DNA of 64,000 bases from Chitinophaga filiformis (GTDB taxonomy: Bacteria; Bacteroidota; Bacteroidia; Chitinophagales; Chitinophagaceae). The stretch spans positions 735,461-799,460 of the forward strand of contig NZ_FNBN01000003.1 of NCBI RefSeq assembly GCF_900102545.1, given 5' to 3'. The number at the start of each line of letters is the position of its first letter. The first letter of the stretch is position 1. The translations under genes were made by a program, and so were the position numbers. Positions 1-8,675 of the stretch are shown one piece after another. The notes below the pieces were generated by a model, which was not told the origin of the DNA, ran no database searches, and saw only the letters and a list, made by a program, of their open reading frames with translations.

Positions 1-178
1 CATAAGGGAATACCTTGAGTTTCGTTTCCCATAACGTAAAATTTTCCCGGAAGAGGAATACAGGGGTATTCTCTCCTTTTAATAGAAAAGAAAGATGGTC
101 CTTAATCCGATTTGACATACCATATACCTGACTAACGAAAGCGTAGAAGTGGTACGGACAGTCTAACGTAATTAGTAC

Positions 179-610
179 TTAGCTGATGATGTAATGTTCG
201 AGGTTCTGAATAATGAAGTCTTTGTTGCTGATGACATATTTCAGAATGTCACCGATGGAGATAAGGCCGGTCAATTGATTGTTTTCGATAACGGGGAGAT
301 GGCGGATGAACTTATTCGTCATCAATTGCATGCAGTATTCAACTTCTGTATCAGGTGTAACAAATACCGGGCTATCGGTCATAATGTCCCTGACTAGTGT
401 TTCTTTGGAGGAGCGTCCTTTCAGGATGACTTTGCGTGCGTAATCCCGTTCTGTGAATATGCCTATCAGTTGTCCACTTTCGTCCACTACTACTAGTGCG
501 CCTAAATTTTTTTCTTCGAGTACTTCCAGTGCTTCGTACACGGAGCAGGTTGTGCAGATCGTGTAGACCATGTTTCCTTTTATTTGCAGGATATTTCTAA
601 CAGTATCCAT
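179..610 (-). CDS. CBS-domain pair protein
   Basis: This 143-residue cytosolic protein consists almost entirely of two CBS motifs, roughly residues 8-65 and 75-135. Typical CBS sequence is visible: LGALVVVDESGQLIGIFTERDYARKV in outline for the first, and FIRHLPVIENNQLTGLISIGD in outline for the second. Paired CBS motifs form a Bateman module that usually binds adenine nucleotides or S-adenosylmethionine; the ligand here cannot be told. No catalytic or transport domain is attached, so it is a stand-alone sensor-like protein. The ATG at 610 begins close to the first motif, and the length fits the stand-alone CBS family. It stands alone, with no operon partner visible. Confidence 0.9.
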   Translation of the reverse strand: MDTVRNILQIKGNMVYTICTTCSVYEALEVLEEKNLGALVVVDESGQLIGIFTERDYARKVILKGRSSKETLVRDIMTDSPVFVTPDTEVEYCMQLMTNKFIRHLPVIENNQLTGLISIGDILKYVISNKDFIIQNLEHYIIS

Positions 611-1188
611 AACAAAGAATTTAAGGAAGTGACTTTACTATTAAGTTAGGCTTTTTTTGAATAAAAACAACTTTAAATGTGGATTTTAAATTTAGAGAGC
701 TGATAAACGGTATCTGATAGGGGCGTTGCGAGCCCTTTACAGGAGCAGGTTATAGGGATATTTAGTTTAATATATCATCAGGTAGTATATCTATGACGAC
801 TAATATGGATAAGTCTGTTGTTATTGTTGCGTCTTTCTTCTGAAAGGTCATCCTGCTGTTCATTTGTTTCAGATGCGAATGGCGCGTAACGTGTTGAAAA
901 ATAGCGTACCTTGCACACAAGATTCTCGTTAACAAGCAACTCCAAAACAGCAGCAGGCTTCTACCTGACAGACGGGATAGTATACAGGTATTGTCAAAAG
1001 AGCATGTGAATTTTAAAGCCAATTTGTTACTATTGAGCAAATCCACGTATCAGCAATGTGATCCGCAGTGAAGCAAAGCAGTGCGATGAAATTACTATGT
1101 TCCAAACAGTAGCAGTGTATAAAGCTTAACCAATTTTAGCTTATCTGTTATCGGCAGCGTTCATCATTTATCACCAAAATCATACACC
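611..1188. other. Intergenic region without a convincing gene
   Basis: This stretch separates the CBS protein from the next secreted-protein gene. A 94-codon open frame lies on the minus strand (762-1046), but its translation shows no domain, has an unusual composition, and overlaps another open frame. I see no tRNA, strong hairpin or repeat. It may hold the divergent promoters of the two flanking genes or a decayed gene. Confidence 0.5.
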
Positions 1189-1908
1189 ATGAAAAAGGTT
1201 CTCCTTCTTTTCTTGCTCATTCCTCTATTGGGAACAGCACAAACGAAAACAGTACTTTCAATTAACCGCGTATTTGCAAAGAATGATAAAGTCGCCCAAT
1301 TTGAAAAAGCACTTGCCAGCCATGCGCAGAAATTCCACAAAGGCGATTTGAGCTGGCGGGTATGGAGTATAGAATCAGGTCCGGACTTCGGTGGCTATCT
1401 GATTACTGAGGGACCTAATACCTGGGATTCTCTTAATAACCGTGGCGATATCAGTGCTGCACACACGGCAGACTGGAACAATAATATAATGCCGTTGATC
1501 GAAGGGCGAGGTTCCGGTGAATATTATGTTTTCCAGGCTGATTTGAGTACCGTGCAGCTCACTGACTATGCTGACAAGGCAGTGATCAACCATATAACGG
1601 CGAACCCCGGTAAAATTGCCGATGTGCAGGAGCTTACCAGGAAGCTGAAAAAGGTATGGGAAGCCGGTAAAGAGTCCGTTGCAGTGTACGCTGTGGCCTT
1701 TTCCGGGGAGCCCGGCTATATTGCTGTAACACGATTGAGAGAGGGATTAAAAGAATTGTCTGCCGATTACCGCAAACCATTGGCAGCAAGATATGATGAG
1801 GCCTATGGTTCGGGTGCATTTGATACCTGGCTGAAAGACTATGCCGGCGCAGTGAAACTCCGTTGGACAGAACTCATCATCTTTAAGCCCGAGTTGAGTT
1901 CGAAATAA
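1189..1908 (+). CDS. Secreted protein of unknown function
   Basis: The 239-residue product begins with a clear Sec signal peptide: MKK, then a leucine-rich stretch ending near GTAQT, so cleavage is predicted around residue 18. The mature part looks like an alpha/beta protein and has no motif I recognise. No lipobox, membrane segment or sorting tail is visible, so it is probably periplasmic or released. An internal resemblance between the two halves (segments around VFAKNDKVAQFEKAL and AVINHITANPGKIADVQELT) could reflect two ferredoxin-like, ABM-type halves; that is inference only. The gene stands alone and is followed by a hairpin terminator. Confidence 0.8.
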   Translation: MKKVLLLFLLIPLLGTAQTKTVLSINRVFAKNDKVAQFEKALASHAQKFHKGDLSWRVWSIESGPDFGGYLITEGPNTWDSLNNRGDISAAHTADWNNNIMPLIEGRGSGEYYVFQADLSTVQLTDYADKAVINHITANPGKIADVQELTRKLKKVWEAGKESVAVYAVAFSGEPGYIAVTRLREGLKELSADYRKPLAARYDEAYGSGAFDTWLKDYAGAVKLRWTELIIFKPELSSK

Positions 1909-1930
1909 ATACTGATCAATATAACTGGTT

Positions 1931-1991
1931 AAAAGATCCGGCATCTTTCCTGTTGGCTCCTGTTTTCTCCAGGACAAGCTGCCGGTCTTTT
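1931..1991 (+). terminator. Branched hairpin terminator after the secreted-protein gene
   Basis: An outer stem pairs AAAAGATCCGGCA (1931-1943) with TGCCGGTCTTTT (1980-1991). A smaller inner hairpin, TCCTG with CAGGA, sits in the loop. The right arm ends in a T-run. It follows the stop at 1908 and fits an intrinsic terminator. Confidence 0.6.
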
Positions 1992-2043
1992 CTGTATCTC
2001 CTATGTAGTTATCCGATTCTTTAAGAATAGGAAGAAAAATCCA

Positions 2044-2075
2044 TTTGCTAATCTCAAAAATATATAGTTACTTTG
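2044..2075 (+). promoter_or_regulatory. Bacteroidota-type promoter for the small membrane protein gene
   Basis: TTTG at 2044-2047 and TACTTTG at 2069-2075 are about 21 bp apart. This matches the -33 TTTG / -7 TAnnTTTG layout of Bacteroidota housekeeping promoters. Transcription would begin near 2080, after an upstream in-frame start at 2073, which supports the ATG at 2127 as the real start. Confidence 0.55.
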
Positions 2076-2126
2076 AATAACAAAGTACTTTATTTATTAC
2101 ATAGTGACTCTTTAAAACCCAATACT

Positions 2127-2417
2127 ATGATAGTGCAGAACAAGAGGCTTGCCGGTATTATACTTACCGCCGGACTGTTATTGCTCGTACCATTGGTCGC
2201 GATGCAGTTTACCAATGAGGTGAAATGGAGCCTCTTCGATTTTATAGTGGCTGGTTTCCTGTTATTTGGTGCCGGGCTTCTATTAGAGTTGATAATGAGA
2301 AAAGCGAAGAGCACAAAATCCCGCATAGTTTTATGTGCAGTTCTTTTTGTTGTTTTCTTCCTGATCTGGGCAGAACTTGCAGTGGGTATATTCGGAACAC
2401 GGTTCGCAGGAAGCTGA
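2127..2417 (+). CDS. Small multi-pass membrane protein
   Basis: The 96-residue product has three predicted transmembrane helices, around residues 8-28, 34-54 and 66-90, joined by a short basic loop (RKAKSTKSR). It has no enzymatic motif and cannot be assigned beyond small inner-membrane protein. The frame extends upstream to 2073, but that codon lies in the -7 promoter element, so the ATG at 2127 is preferred. The gene is monocistronic. Confidence 0.7.
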   Translation: MIVQNKRLAGIILTAGLLLLVPLVAMQFTNEVKWSLFDFIVAGFLLFGAGLLLELIMRKAKSTKSRIVLCAVLFVVFFLIWAELAVGIFGTRFAGS

Positions 2418-2699
2418 GTAAAGAAGTGCTTTTTTTCAGTATAGCCGGTAAAACTAATTCCGTGCGGGGCAACATTGTTTGTTAGCTTATTAAAAAAAGT
2501 TGTCCATACGTTATTACAGATAATCAGGACAAAAGAAAACGCCGGACTGCGGAGTTATTTGCGGCGTAGTTTTTAAATTTTGATAGCGTTATCAACACCT
2601 GAGATGCCTGAATATAGCCGCATTGCCTGGTTAAATGTTTTCTTCCACGTCTGTTGTTCCGGCATTAAGGTTATTTATTAATCATTAAAAACATGCCAG

Positions 2700-3452
2700 A
2701 TGAACCTATTAAACCCCTGGGGCGGATTAATCCCTTTACGCCCTCAAGCTATTCTATGCACTTTTATACTCTCTGTATTTTTACTTACTGCCTGCAGAAA
2801 AGCTGCAATTGAAATAGCAATAAGCCAACCAACCATTTTAAACAGCGAGGCAGACGAGGTTAGTATTGCCGCTGCAAATCCCACAGGTGGCTGGACGCAG
2901 ACGTCCTACACCTACGCTATACAGACGCCATGGAATCTCTCCCAGAGTAGTCGTTATACCTATTCAGGAGGGGAGCACCGCTTCTGGATCTATCCCGGCG
3001 ATGCCTGTCAGTTTGAAGGTTGCAGCACCGGCCCTCGCTCTGAACTGCGCATGAATAATAATTATACTTCCGGAAAACATCAGTTTGAAGGAGACGTGTA
3101 CATTGTTTCCGGTTCAGCAGGAACAGATATTATGCAGGTGTTTGGAGGGGCAACAAATGCAACAGCCATTATGCTCAAAATCCATGCGGGTAGCGGTGGT
3201 ACTATAAAACGTTATGACAACGAAACATTGATGACCAGCGCTTACGACAAGTGGATACATGTAAACGTACAGCATGATGCGGACAACGGAAAGATATACG
3301 TTTACCTGAACGGAACACTTAAAGGCACCTATGCAGATCGTGGAGATGCCACGCATTATTTCAAATGTGGCGTATATAATATATCCGGCTCGAGGTCTGA
3401 AACCCGTTGGAAAAATGTAAAGTACTGGAAGAATGGTCCTGTGGGGCAGTGA
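2700..3452 (+). CDS. PL7-like alginate/polyuronate lyase lipoprotein
   Basis: The 250-residue protein begins with a lipoprotein signal whose lipobox is LTAC, followed by RKA (acylated Cys near residue 32). The remainder looks like one concanavalin-like beta-jelly roll. Two stretches recall the alginate lyase 2 / PL7 superfamily: GPRSELRMNN near residue 111, like the R-T/S-E-L-R strand, and YFKCGVYNISG near 220, like the YFKAGVYNQ strand. The central QIH-type strand is not clear; MQVFGG lies in that region. Related folds (PL20, PL14, laminarinase-like) are alternatives. No SusC/D genes flank it, so it is an orphan lipid-anchored enzyme. Fold moderately sure, substrate unknown. Confidence 0.65.
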   Translation: MNLLNPWGGLIPLRPQAILCTFILSVFLLTACRKAAIEIAISQPTILNSEADEVSIAAANPTGGWTQTSYTYAIQTPWNLSQSSRYTYSGGEHRFWIYPGDACQFEGCSTGPRSELRMNNNYTSGKHQFEGDVYIVSGSAGTDIMQVFGGATNATAIMLKIHAGSGGTIKRYDNETLMTSAYDKWIHVNVQHDADNGKIYVYLNGTLKGTYADRGDATHYFKCGVYNISGSRSETRWKNVKYWKNGPVGQ

Positions 3453-3473
3453 TCAATACAGCCTATTGCTACA

Positions 3474-3797
3474 TCAAGCTATTTCAAACTTAACATACCA
3501 GTCCTGGATCTGATCTACAATCGGCAACAGGGCCAATCCCTTTTCTGTCAGCGAATACTCAACCCTGGGAGGTAGCTCTTTATAGGCTACCCTATTTACT
3601 ATTCCATCTTCTTCTAATTCTTTTAATTGTTCAGTCAACACCTTTCGGGTAATGGTTGGAATGAAAGCATCAATCTGACCAAACCTAACGGTTCTCTGCC
3701 TGATTACATGAACAATTAAAGGTTTCCATTTATTTCCAATAGATCCAATGGCCCTTGTAAGTGGACAATGCGAGTTACAGAAATTTTGATCTCTCAT
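3474..3797 (-). CDS. HxlR-family transcriptional regulator
   Basis: This 107-residue winged-helix DNA-binding protein has the family's N-terminal cysteine pattern (CNSHCPLTRAIGSIGNKWK), a recognition region TRKVLTEQLKELEEDGIV, and the wing PPRVEYSLTEKG. Length and order match HxlR proteins, which often respond to thiol or electrophile stress through such cysteines. It is divergent from the SnoaL-like gene at 3900, and the shared intergenic region carries a palindrome, so it probably controls that gene and itself. Confidence 0.92.
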   Translation of the reverse strand: MRDQNFCNSHCPLTRAIGSIGNKWKPLIVHVIRQRTVRFGQIDAFIPTITRKVLTEQLKELEEDGIVNRVAYKELPPRVEYSLTEKGLALLPIVDQIQDWYVKFEIA

Positions 3798-3838
3798 ATC
3801 GGTATTAAAATACTAGTTACCTATTAGTTACTACAAAG

Positions 3839-3851
3839 TACTAAATTAGTA
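3839..3851. promoter_or_regulatory. Palindromic operator candidate between hxlR-type and SnoaL genes
   Basis: TACTAAATTAGTA is a perfect inverted repeat around a central A. It lies between divergent genes, next to repeated AGTTAC/GTAACC half sites (about 3813-3870). HxlR proteins bind such short palindromes as dimers, so this is the likely operator; binding is inferred. Confidence 0.45.
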
Positions 3852-3899
3852 TATTTCAGTAACCATTTAAAATACCTTTACAACTCAATCAAAAAATTA

Positions 3900-4340
3900 T
3901 TGAAAATGAATGCATCAGAAGACAAGATGGTAAAGGTATCTGAGGTTGCCAATAATAATACGCTTCATGACTTTTATCAGCGTTACGTTGCGGCTCTGAA
4001 TGAACGTAATTTCGATGTTGTAGCTACTTTGATACCAGATGAGGTGATGGTGAATGGCCAGCCTAATAAACGGGAAGATGTACTTGCTGCCCTGAAATGG
4101 CTTACAGATGTTGTCCCCGATTATAAGTGGCATATTGAAGACCTTTTTATAGATGGTGAACGTATTGCCGTTCGACTGTATGACACAGGCACACCTGCTA
4201 AAACTTTCTTTGGTGCTGCACCAACAGGTGGCGCTATCAGGTTTACCGAGTTCGCATCTTACAGGGTTCGGGGCGGCCAATTTGCTGAAATGTGGTATTT
4301 GCTTGATACTGCCGCAATAGTAGAACAGCTTAATTCCTAA
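3900..4340 (+). CDS. SnoaL-like / ester cyclase family protein
   Basis: The 146-residue cytosolic protein has the cone-shaped alpha+beta barrel pattern of the SnoaL/NTF2 superfamily: an N-terminal helix pair (HDFYQRYVAALNERNFDVV), strands around VMVNGQPNKREDV, then DYKWHIEDLFIDGERIAVRL and a closing GGQFAEMWYLLDTA. Family members include polyketide cyclases and many uncharacterised stress proteins, and the fold alone does not give a reaction. A second ATG lies two codons in; either could be used. Its divergent neighbour is an HxlR regulator, which suggests induction by a small reactive compound. Confidence 0.85.
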   Translation: MKMNASEDKMVKVSEVANNNTLHDFYQRYVAALNERNFDVVATLIPDEVMVNGQPNKREDVLAALKWLTDVVPDYKWHIEDLFIDGERIAVRLYDTGTPAKTFFGAAPTGGAIRFTEFASYRVRGGQFAEMWYLLDTAAIVEQLNS

Positions 4341-4361
4341 GCGCCATATAACGGCAAAGTA

Positions 4362-4398
4362 AAGAAGGTGTCTCATTTTATTTATGAGATACCTTCTT
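4362..4398. terminator. Bidirectional hairpin terminator
   Basis: AAGAAGGTGTCTCAT (4362-4376) pairs with ATGAGATACCTTCTT (4384-4398) through 15 positions with one G-T wobble. It lies between convergent genes ending at 4340 and 4466. Confidence 0.65.
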
Positions 4399-4465
4399 GT
4401 TAATAAGTAATATGATCTTTTACGCTGGAGTCATAATACTATAACGCTTTTACTTTACAGTTTCC

Positions 4466-5464
4466 CTACAATTGTTTGCTGTTACTGAATTTATGCTCTT
4501 TATATTCCGCCAGGCGCTTATCAATGATCGACTTCACTATTTCATAGTTACTTTCATTATAGGCTATCTCATTTAATTGCTTCGTCGCAGCCTCCCCGAA
4601 ATAATTTTCTTTTAACTCAGCGGTTGTTAAGAATGAATATGCAACATCACGGGTATAAAGTATATCGTGTCCACTCATGTTTTGGAGATAAGCATGAATG
4701 AACGGTACTTCAGCAGAAAAATCATCTTCCAGGATATAGCCTCTTTTAAGGGCACGTATCCACTCGGTAACAGGCAGCTTTCCTTCTTTAATATCCCTTG
4801 CTACGGCTGATTGCTGTTCATCGGTTCTTACTAAATCATTCTCTATAGCCCACTGAAGGAACATCAGATGCGCTGTATTATAAAATTCCTTCGATGACAG
4901 GAGTTTTTCAAAACTTTCGTACAGCCATTCATAATAAAAATGATAGAGAGGCATGGGGTTATTCAGTCCGAGAGAAAAATACTTGATGATTTGCCTATCA
5001 GTAAACTCAAGCCCCCAGACAATATCATTTTCACTGTCTAAAGGTTTTTTCCATCTGTAAAAGCTTTCACTTCCATCGTCATTCAGCCATATAGGGGAAA
5101 TCTCGCTACTCTTTAGAGTAGGTTCGCCCAGTTTCATTTTGAGGGATTCAAAATCAGCATTGAAATCCAGGCCCAGGGGGAATTCGGTTTTCGATTTATT
5201 ATTATACCATCTCACACTGCTCAGCACAGGTATAAAAATTCCCTTTTTATCTCCCTGGATATGGGGAAAATTGTCAAGGTAGATCCGTGCATCAAATAAT
5301 AAATCAACTCCCAGCTTTTTATTCTCTACCCAATAGGAGGTGTCTGTGCTGCGGTTCGAAATAAAAGGTTTCTTAGGGTATTTGAATCCATTGTTCTCAA
5401 TAAATGATTTGATCTTGTCATCATCGATCCGTAATCCTACCAGATCTTTAAGGGTATTGAACAT
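4466..5464 (-). CDS. Cytosolic protein of unknown function
   Basis: The product is 332 residues if it starts at the internal ATG at 5464 (MFNTLKDLVGLRIDDDK). The frame stays open to 5644, but that extension is basic and low-complexity and does not look like protein. No signal peptide or membrane helix follows the chosen start. The N-terminal half is beta-rich. The C-terminal half is helical, with WIRALKRGYILEDDFSAEVPF and a C-terminal repeat of charged helices. I do not recognise the family; Bacteroidota immunity-like and DUF proteins of similar make-up exist. It is convergent with the SnoaL gene and divergent from the sensor kinase. Confidence 0.65.
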   Translation of the reverse strand: MFNTLKDLVGLRIDDDKIKSFIENNGFKYPKKPFISNRSTDTSYWVENKKLGVDLLFDARIYLDNFPHIQGDKKGIFIPVLSSVRWYNNKSKTEFPLGLDFNADFESLKMKLGEPTLKSSEISPIWLNDDGSESFYRWKKPLDSENDIVWGLEFTDRQIIKYFSLGLNNPMPLYHFYYEWLYESFEKLLSSKEFYNTAHLMFLQWAIENDLVRTDEQQSAVARDIKEGKLPVTEWIRALKRGYILEDDFSAEVPFIHAYLQNMSGHDILYTRDVAYSFLTTAELKENYFGEAATKQLNEIAYNESNYEIVKSIIDKRLAEYKEHKFSNSKQL

Positions 5465-5711
5465 TCTTAGGTTTTTAATTTCAAGTTGGGATATCAGTTT
5501 ACAAAATAGGTAATATTTATACTTTTTTTCTATTTTGCCGGTTGAATTGTGCGTATAACATTTAATCGCATAAAAAAATCTGTGGTTGACGAGAGAAAAT
5601 GATAGCCTTCTCAGGCTGTCTGACTTTATATTGAGACTATTCAAATTAGCTGATGATACCGGTCCTGAAAGAATACAGGACTAGAGAACTAATTCAAAAA
5701 ATTTAAGCTGC

Positions 5712-7997
5712 ATGCGTTGCAAGATAATTTTAGCCATTTATTGGACGGCTGTCCTGTTGCTGCTTATCAGCCATTATAGTCTGGGGCAGGATATACGCAG
5801 GATGACGCATAGGGAGCTTTATAATTATCCAAGTAAGCAGCTGCTACGCCTGATTGACCAGCAGCCGGAAGATTCTGTAAAAGTGAAGCTCCTTATCGCA
5901 CTTGGAACTAAAGCCGAATATAAGCCTGGGAGTATAAAGGAAGATATGGATACCGCCAGAGAATACCTGGGGGAGGCTGAGAGGATCATCTATCAACAGA
6001 ACCTGTACTGGATGAAAAGCGAAATAGCAGAGCTCCTGGGTGTGATGTATTACAATAACGATGAGCCGGAAAAAGGCAGGGCTGCTTTTAGAAAAGGAAT
6101 TGAATTTTGCAGCAGTGCAGGTTATAAGGAGCAGGAAGCCTCCCTATGGGTGGAAATGGCCAAAATGGAAGATATTGGTGCTACAAGACTGGCTTGTCTG
6201 AACAATGCATTAAAATTATTCCAATCCACACACAATAGGTTAAAAGAAGCTGAAACACTGAAAGAGATCGCTGATGTTCACTTAAACCAGGGTAAATATG
6301 AATTGTCTGAAAGCGAATTGAACGAAGTGCTGCGCATATACAAAGCTGCAGACTATAAAAGGATCTATTTTACCTACGACTTGCTTTCGGCCGTTTACCA
6401 CTGGAAAGGAGATTTTGTTAAAGCACAGGAAAGTGCCATGGCAGCCATACAGGCTGCAGAGAAACAAAAGGACTCTGCAATGCTGGGTACCTTTTACTGG
6501 CGCCTCGCTGTAGCTTATAAAGACGCTAAGAATTACGAAAAAAATCAGGAGTTCCTGAAAAAATCATTGGCTGTTCAGTTAAACCATCCTTCAGCCTTGC
6601 TATATCACGTATTAGGTGAACTGACTGACCAGCTTATCATAGACGGTCAGGTGAAGGAAGCGCTTGACCTTTTATTGCTTGTAAATAAGAAGCAGCCGCC
6701 TGCGGATATTCATGACCGGATCAGTCTTGCTTTTTCCACGGCGGACTGTTACCTGGCACTGAAAGATTATGAGCATGCTGAATCTTACTACCTGCGGTAT
6801 GCGGATATTTTAGGATCTGGCGATGATGTAAACACTGATTTAATTAAGATCTGCCGGTTTTACTTAGGTCGTCATCAGCATAAAAAAGCGGCTGTTTATC
6901 TGAAAAGAATGCTGGAAGATGATCCGGTTTACTGGGATTTGACCACCAGCCGGGAAATTAGTTTATTACGCTTCAGGGTGGATTCGGCATCGGGAAATTT
7001 GCTGTCTGCAATGAAACATCTGCAACGTTATAATAAGCTGGCTGATTCAGCTTTTGCTATCGAAAAGGTAAAACAGGCGGAAGAGATGCAGGCAAAGTTT
7101 GACTTGCAGAATAAAGAAAAGGATAACGAACTATTGAGAGAGCAAAGTGCATTACAGGCAAAGACCATTGAAAAAGAGACATTGGTCAGAAATGGTATTA
7201 TTGCGGGATGTATCATTCTGCTGCTGCTGTTGGCACTGCTATATAACCGCTATCGAAGTAAAATAAAAACCAATGCTATCCTGCAAAGTCAGCAAGCGGA
7301 AATCCGTAAGGCATATGCTGCCCTGGAAAAACTGGTTGGAGAGAAAACCAAGCTACTAAGCGAAAAGGAATTCCTGCTAAAAGAGATACACCACAGGGTA
7401 AAAAATAATTTGCAGCTGACTATGAGTTTATTGAATACCCAAAGCAAGTACCTGAACAATGAAGCCGCTATTCAGGCTATTAATGACAGTCAGCATCGCC
7501 TGAAGTCTATTTCCTTAGTACATCAGAAATTATATCAGGGAGAGAATGAGGGACTGATCAATATCAAAAATTACATCTATGAGATGCTGGAGTATTTAAA
7601 AGATAGTTTCGGTGCAGGCAGGCGTATCCGGTTTAATTTGAACATCGATCAAGTAGATCTCGATGTTGGCAAGGCCGTTTCACTGGGACTGATTTTGAAT
7701 GAAGCAGTGACTAATATTTTTAAATATGCGTTTCCCGGTACTTCACAGGGACAGATAGATATTACCTTAAGGGTAGTGGAGAGTAGGATCTTTTTCTCTG
7801 TCAGCGACAATGGTGTGGGGCTGCCGCCAAATTTCGATATCGCATCCAGCGGTTCCTTAGGACTTTCATTGATTCATCTGCTAAGCACCCAGCTGGAAGG
7901 AGAATTAGTAATTGAGAGCAACAATGGTGTGCAGATCGGTTTGACATTTGATATGGAAGATGTGCACGTTGCTACAGTTATTCCCGGGGAGGATTAA
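5712..7997 (+). CDS. TPR-containing sensor histidine kinase (HisKA_2 type)
   Basis: This 761-residue membrane kinase has a signal-like N-terminus (hydrophobic residues 4-22, ending SLGQD) and a long TPR-like helical region at about residues 40-440. A coiled stretch leads to one transmembrane helix near 492-512 (GCIILLLLLALLYNRY), then a coiled coil. The kinase core follows: EIHHRVKNNLQLTMSLL with phospho-acceptor His near residue 558 (HisKA_2 class), and a HATPase domain from about 650 with the N box NEAVTNIFKYAF and G box DNGVGLP. No response regulator is adjacent, so its partner lies elsewhere. The ATG at 5712 is directly followed by the signal sequence. Confidence 0.92.
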   Translation: MRCKIILAIYWTAVLLLLISHYSLGQDIRRMTHRELYNYPSKQLLRLIDQQPEDSVKVKLLIALGTKAEYKPGSIKEDMDTAREYLGEAERIIYQQNLYWMKSEIAELLGVMYYNNDEPEKGRAAFRKGIEFCSSAGYKEQEASLWVEMAKMEDIGATRLACLNNALKLFQSTHNRLKEAETLKEIADVHLNQGKYELSESELNEVLRIYKAADYKRIYFTYDLLSAVYHWKGDFVKAQESAMAAIQAAEKQKDSAMLGTFYWRLAVAYKDAKNYEKNQEFLKKSLAVQLNHPSALLYHVLGELTDQLIIDGQVKEALDLLLLVNKKQPPADIHDRISLAFSTADCYLALKDYEHAESYYLRYADILGSGDDVNTDLIKICRFYLGRHQHKKAAVYLKRMLEDDPVYWDLTTSREISLLRFRVDSASGNLLSAMKHLQRYNKLADSAFAIEKVKQAEEMQAKFDLQNKEKDNELLREQSALQAKTIEKETLVRNGIIAGCIILLLLLALLYNRYRSKIKTNAILQSQQAEIRKAYAALEKLVGEKTKLLSEKEFLLKEIHHRVKNNLQLTMSLLNTQSKYLNNEAAIQAINDSQHRLKSISLVHQKLYQGENEGLINIKNYIYEMLEYLKDSFGAGRRIRFNLNIDQVDLDVGKAVSLGLILNEAVTNIFKYAFPGTSQGQIDITLRVVESRIFFSVSDNGVGLPPNFDIASSGSLGLSLIHLLSTQLEGELVIESNNGVQIGLTFDMEDVHVATVIPGED

Positions 7998-8027
7998 CTG
8001 CCGTATCCTGAAATGCGTCGTCGACGG

Positions 8028-8675
8028 TTATGGTAGGAACTTTGGTGAGCCCATGTCAAGCGGTCCTTTACCAGGCCAGGGGCCATCAGGAACGGTGAGT
8101 TCACTATGAGGCCAGGCCATCCAGTTATTACGTGGCATACTGGCAGCAGTAACCAGGTTTTGCAGCACGACAGAAAGGTCGGCCATCCGCCACACATCTT
8201 CATTGGGATCATCCTCCTGACCGGCGGAGGCAGCCATGGCTTCCTGGCCTGTACGCGACAAGACAATTACAGAACAGGGCGGGCTCCAGCAGCCCAGACC
8301 TCCAAATACGGCCTGAAGTCTCCCTGCCACTTCAATACCTCCCACCGAATCCATCGTCACCGCACAGGCAAGCGGTTTGCCAAAGAAGGCAGGTGTATTT
8401 TCAAAAGCTGTAGCGACTTCGATAAACTGCTGTAGAGGTGAACTCCAGTTGTTCCAATATACCCCCGTTACCACTAAAAAACCATCGCAGCTGGCTAGCA
8501 GGTCATATACCTCCCGGATGCCAGGCAGAGGATCAGTAAGCGTCAGTAACGTTGCCTCTTGCTGCAGTTCATTCACCAGTACCTGTACCGCCTGCTTCGC
8601 TACTGCCCCTGAATTACCAGTTGTTCCCCGGAGAGATCCATTAATGATTAGTATTTTTTTTACTGTATGTGTCAT
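8028..8675 (-). CDS. NADPH-dependent FMN reductase / flavodoxin-like oxidoreductase
   Basis: The 215-residue protein opens with KKILIINGSLRGTTGNS, the beta-strand plus phosphate-binding loop of the NADPH-dependent FMN reductase superfamily. GVYWNNWSSPLQQFIE is the usual second flavin-contacting segment. Members use NAD(P)H to reduce FMN, quinones, azo dyes or nitro compounds, and the substrate here is unknown. A TTG could extend the frame to 8699, but the ATG at 8675 gives the standard start. It is convergent with the kinase gene, 30 bp away. Confidence 0.9.
   Translation of the reverse strand: MTHTVKKILIINGSLRGTTGNSGAVAKQAVQVLVNELQQEATLLTLTDPLPGIREVYDLLASCDGFLVVTGVYWNNWSSPLQQFIEVATAFENTPAFFGKPLACAVTMDSVGGIEVAGRLQAVFGGLGCWSPPCSVIVLSRTGQEAMAASAGQEDDPNEDVWRMADLSVVLQNLVTAASMPRNNWMAWPHSELTVPDGPWPGKGPLDMGSPKFLP

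Noticed and set aside
762..1046. 94-codon minus-strand open frame
   Set aside because: No signal, domain or upstream element supports it, and a second frame is equally open over part of it. Left as intergenic.
5465..5644. 60-codon N-terminal extension of the unknown protein at 4466-5464
   Set aside because: Composition changes abruptly to basic, low-complexity sequence, and the internal ATG gives a normal protein start.
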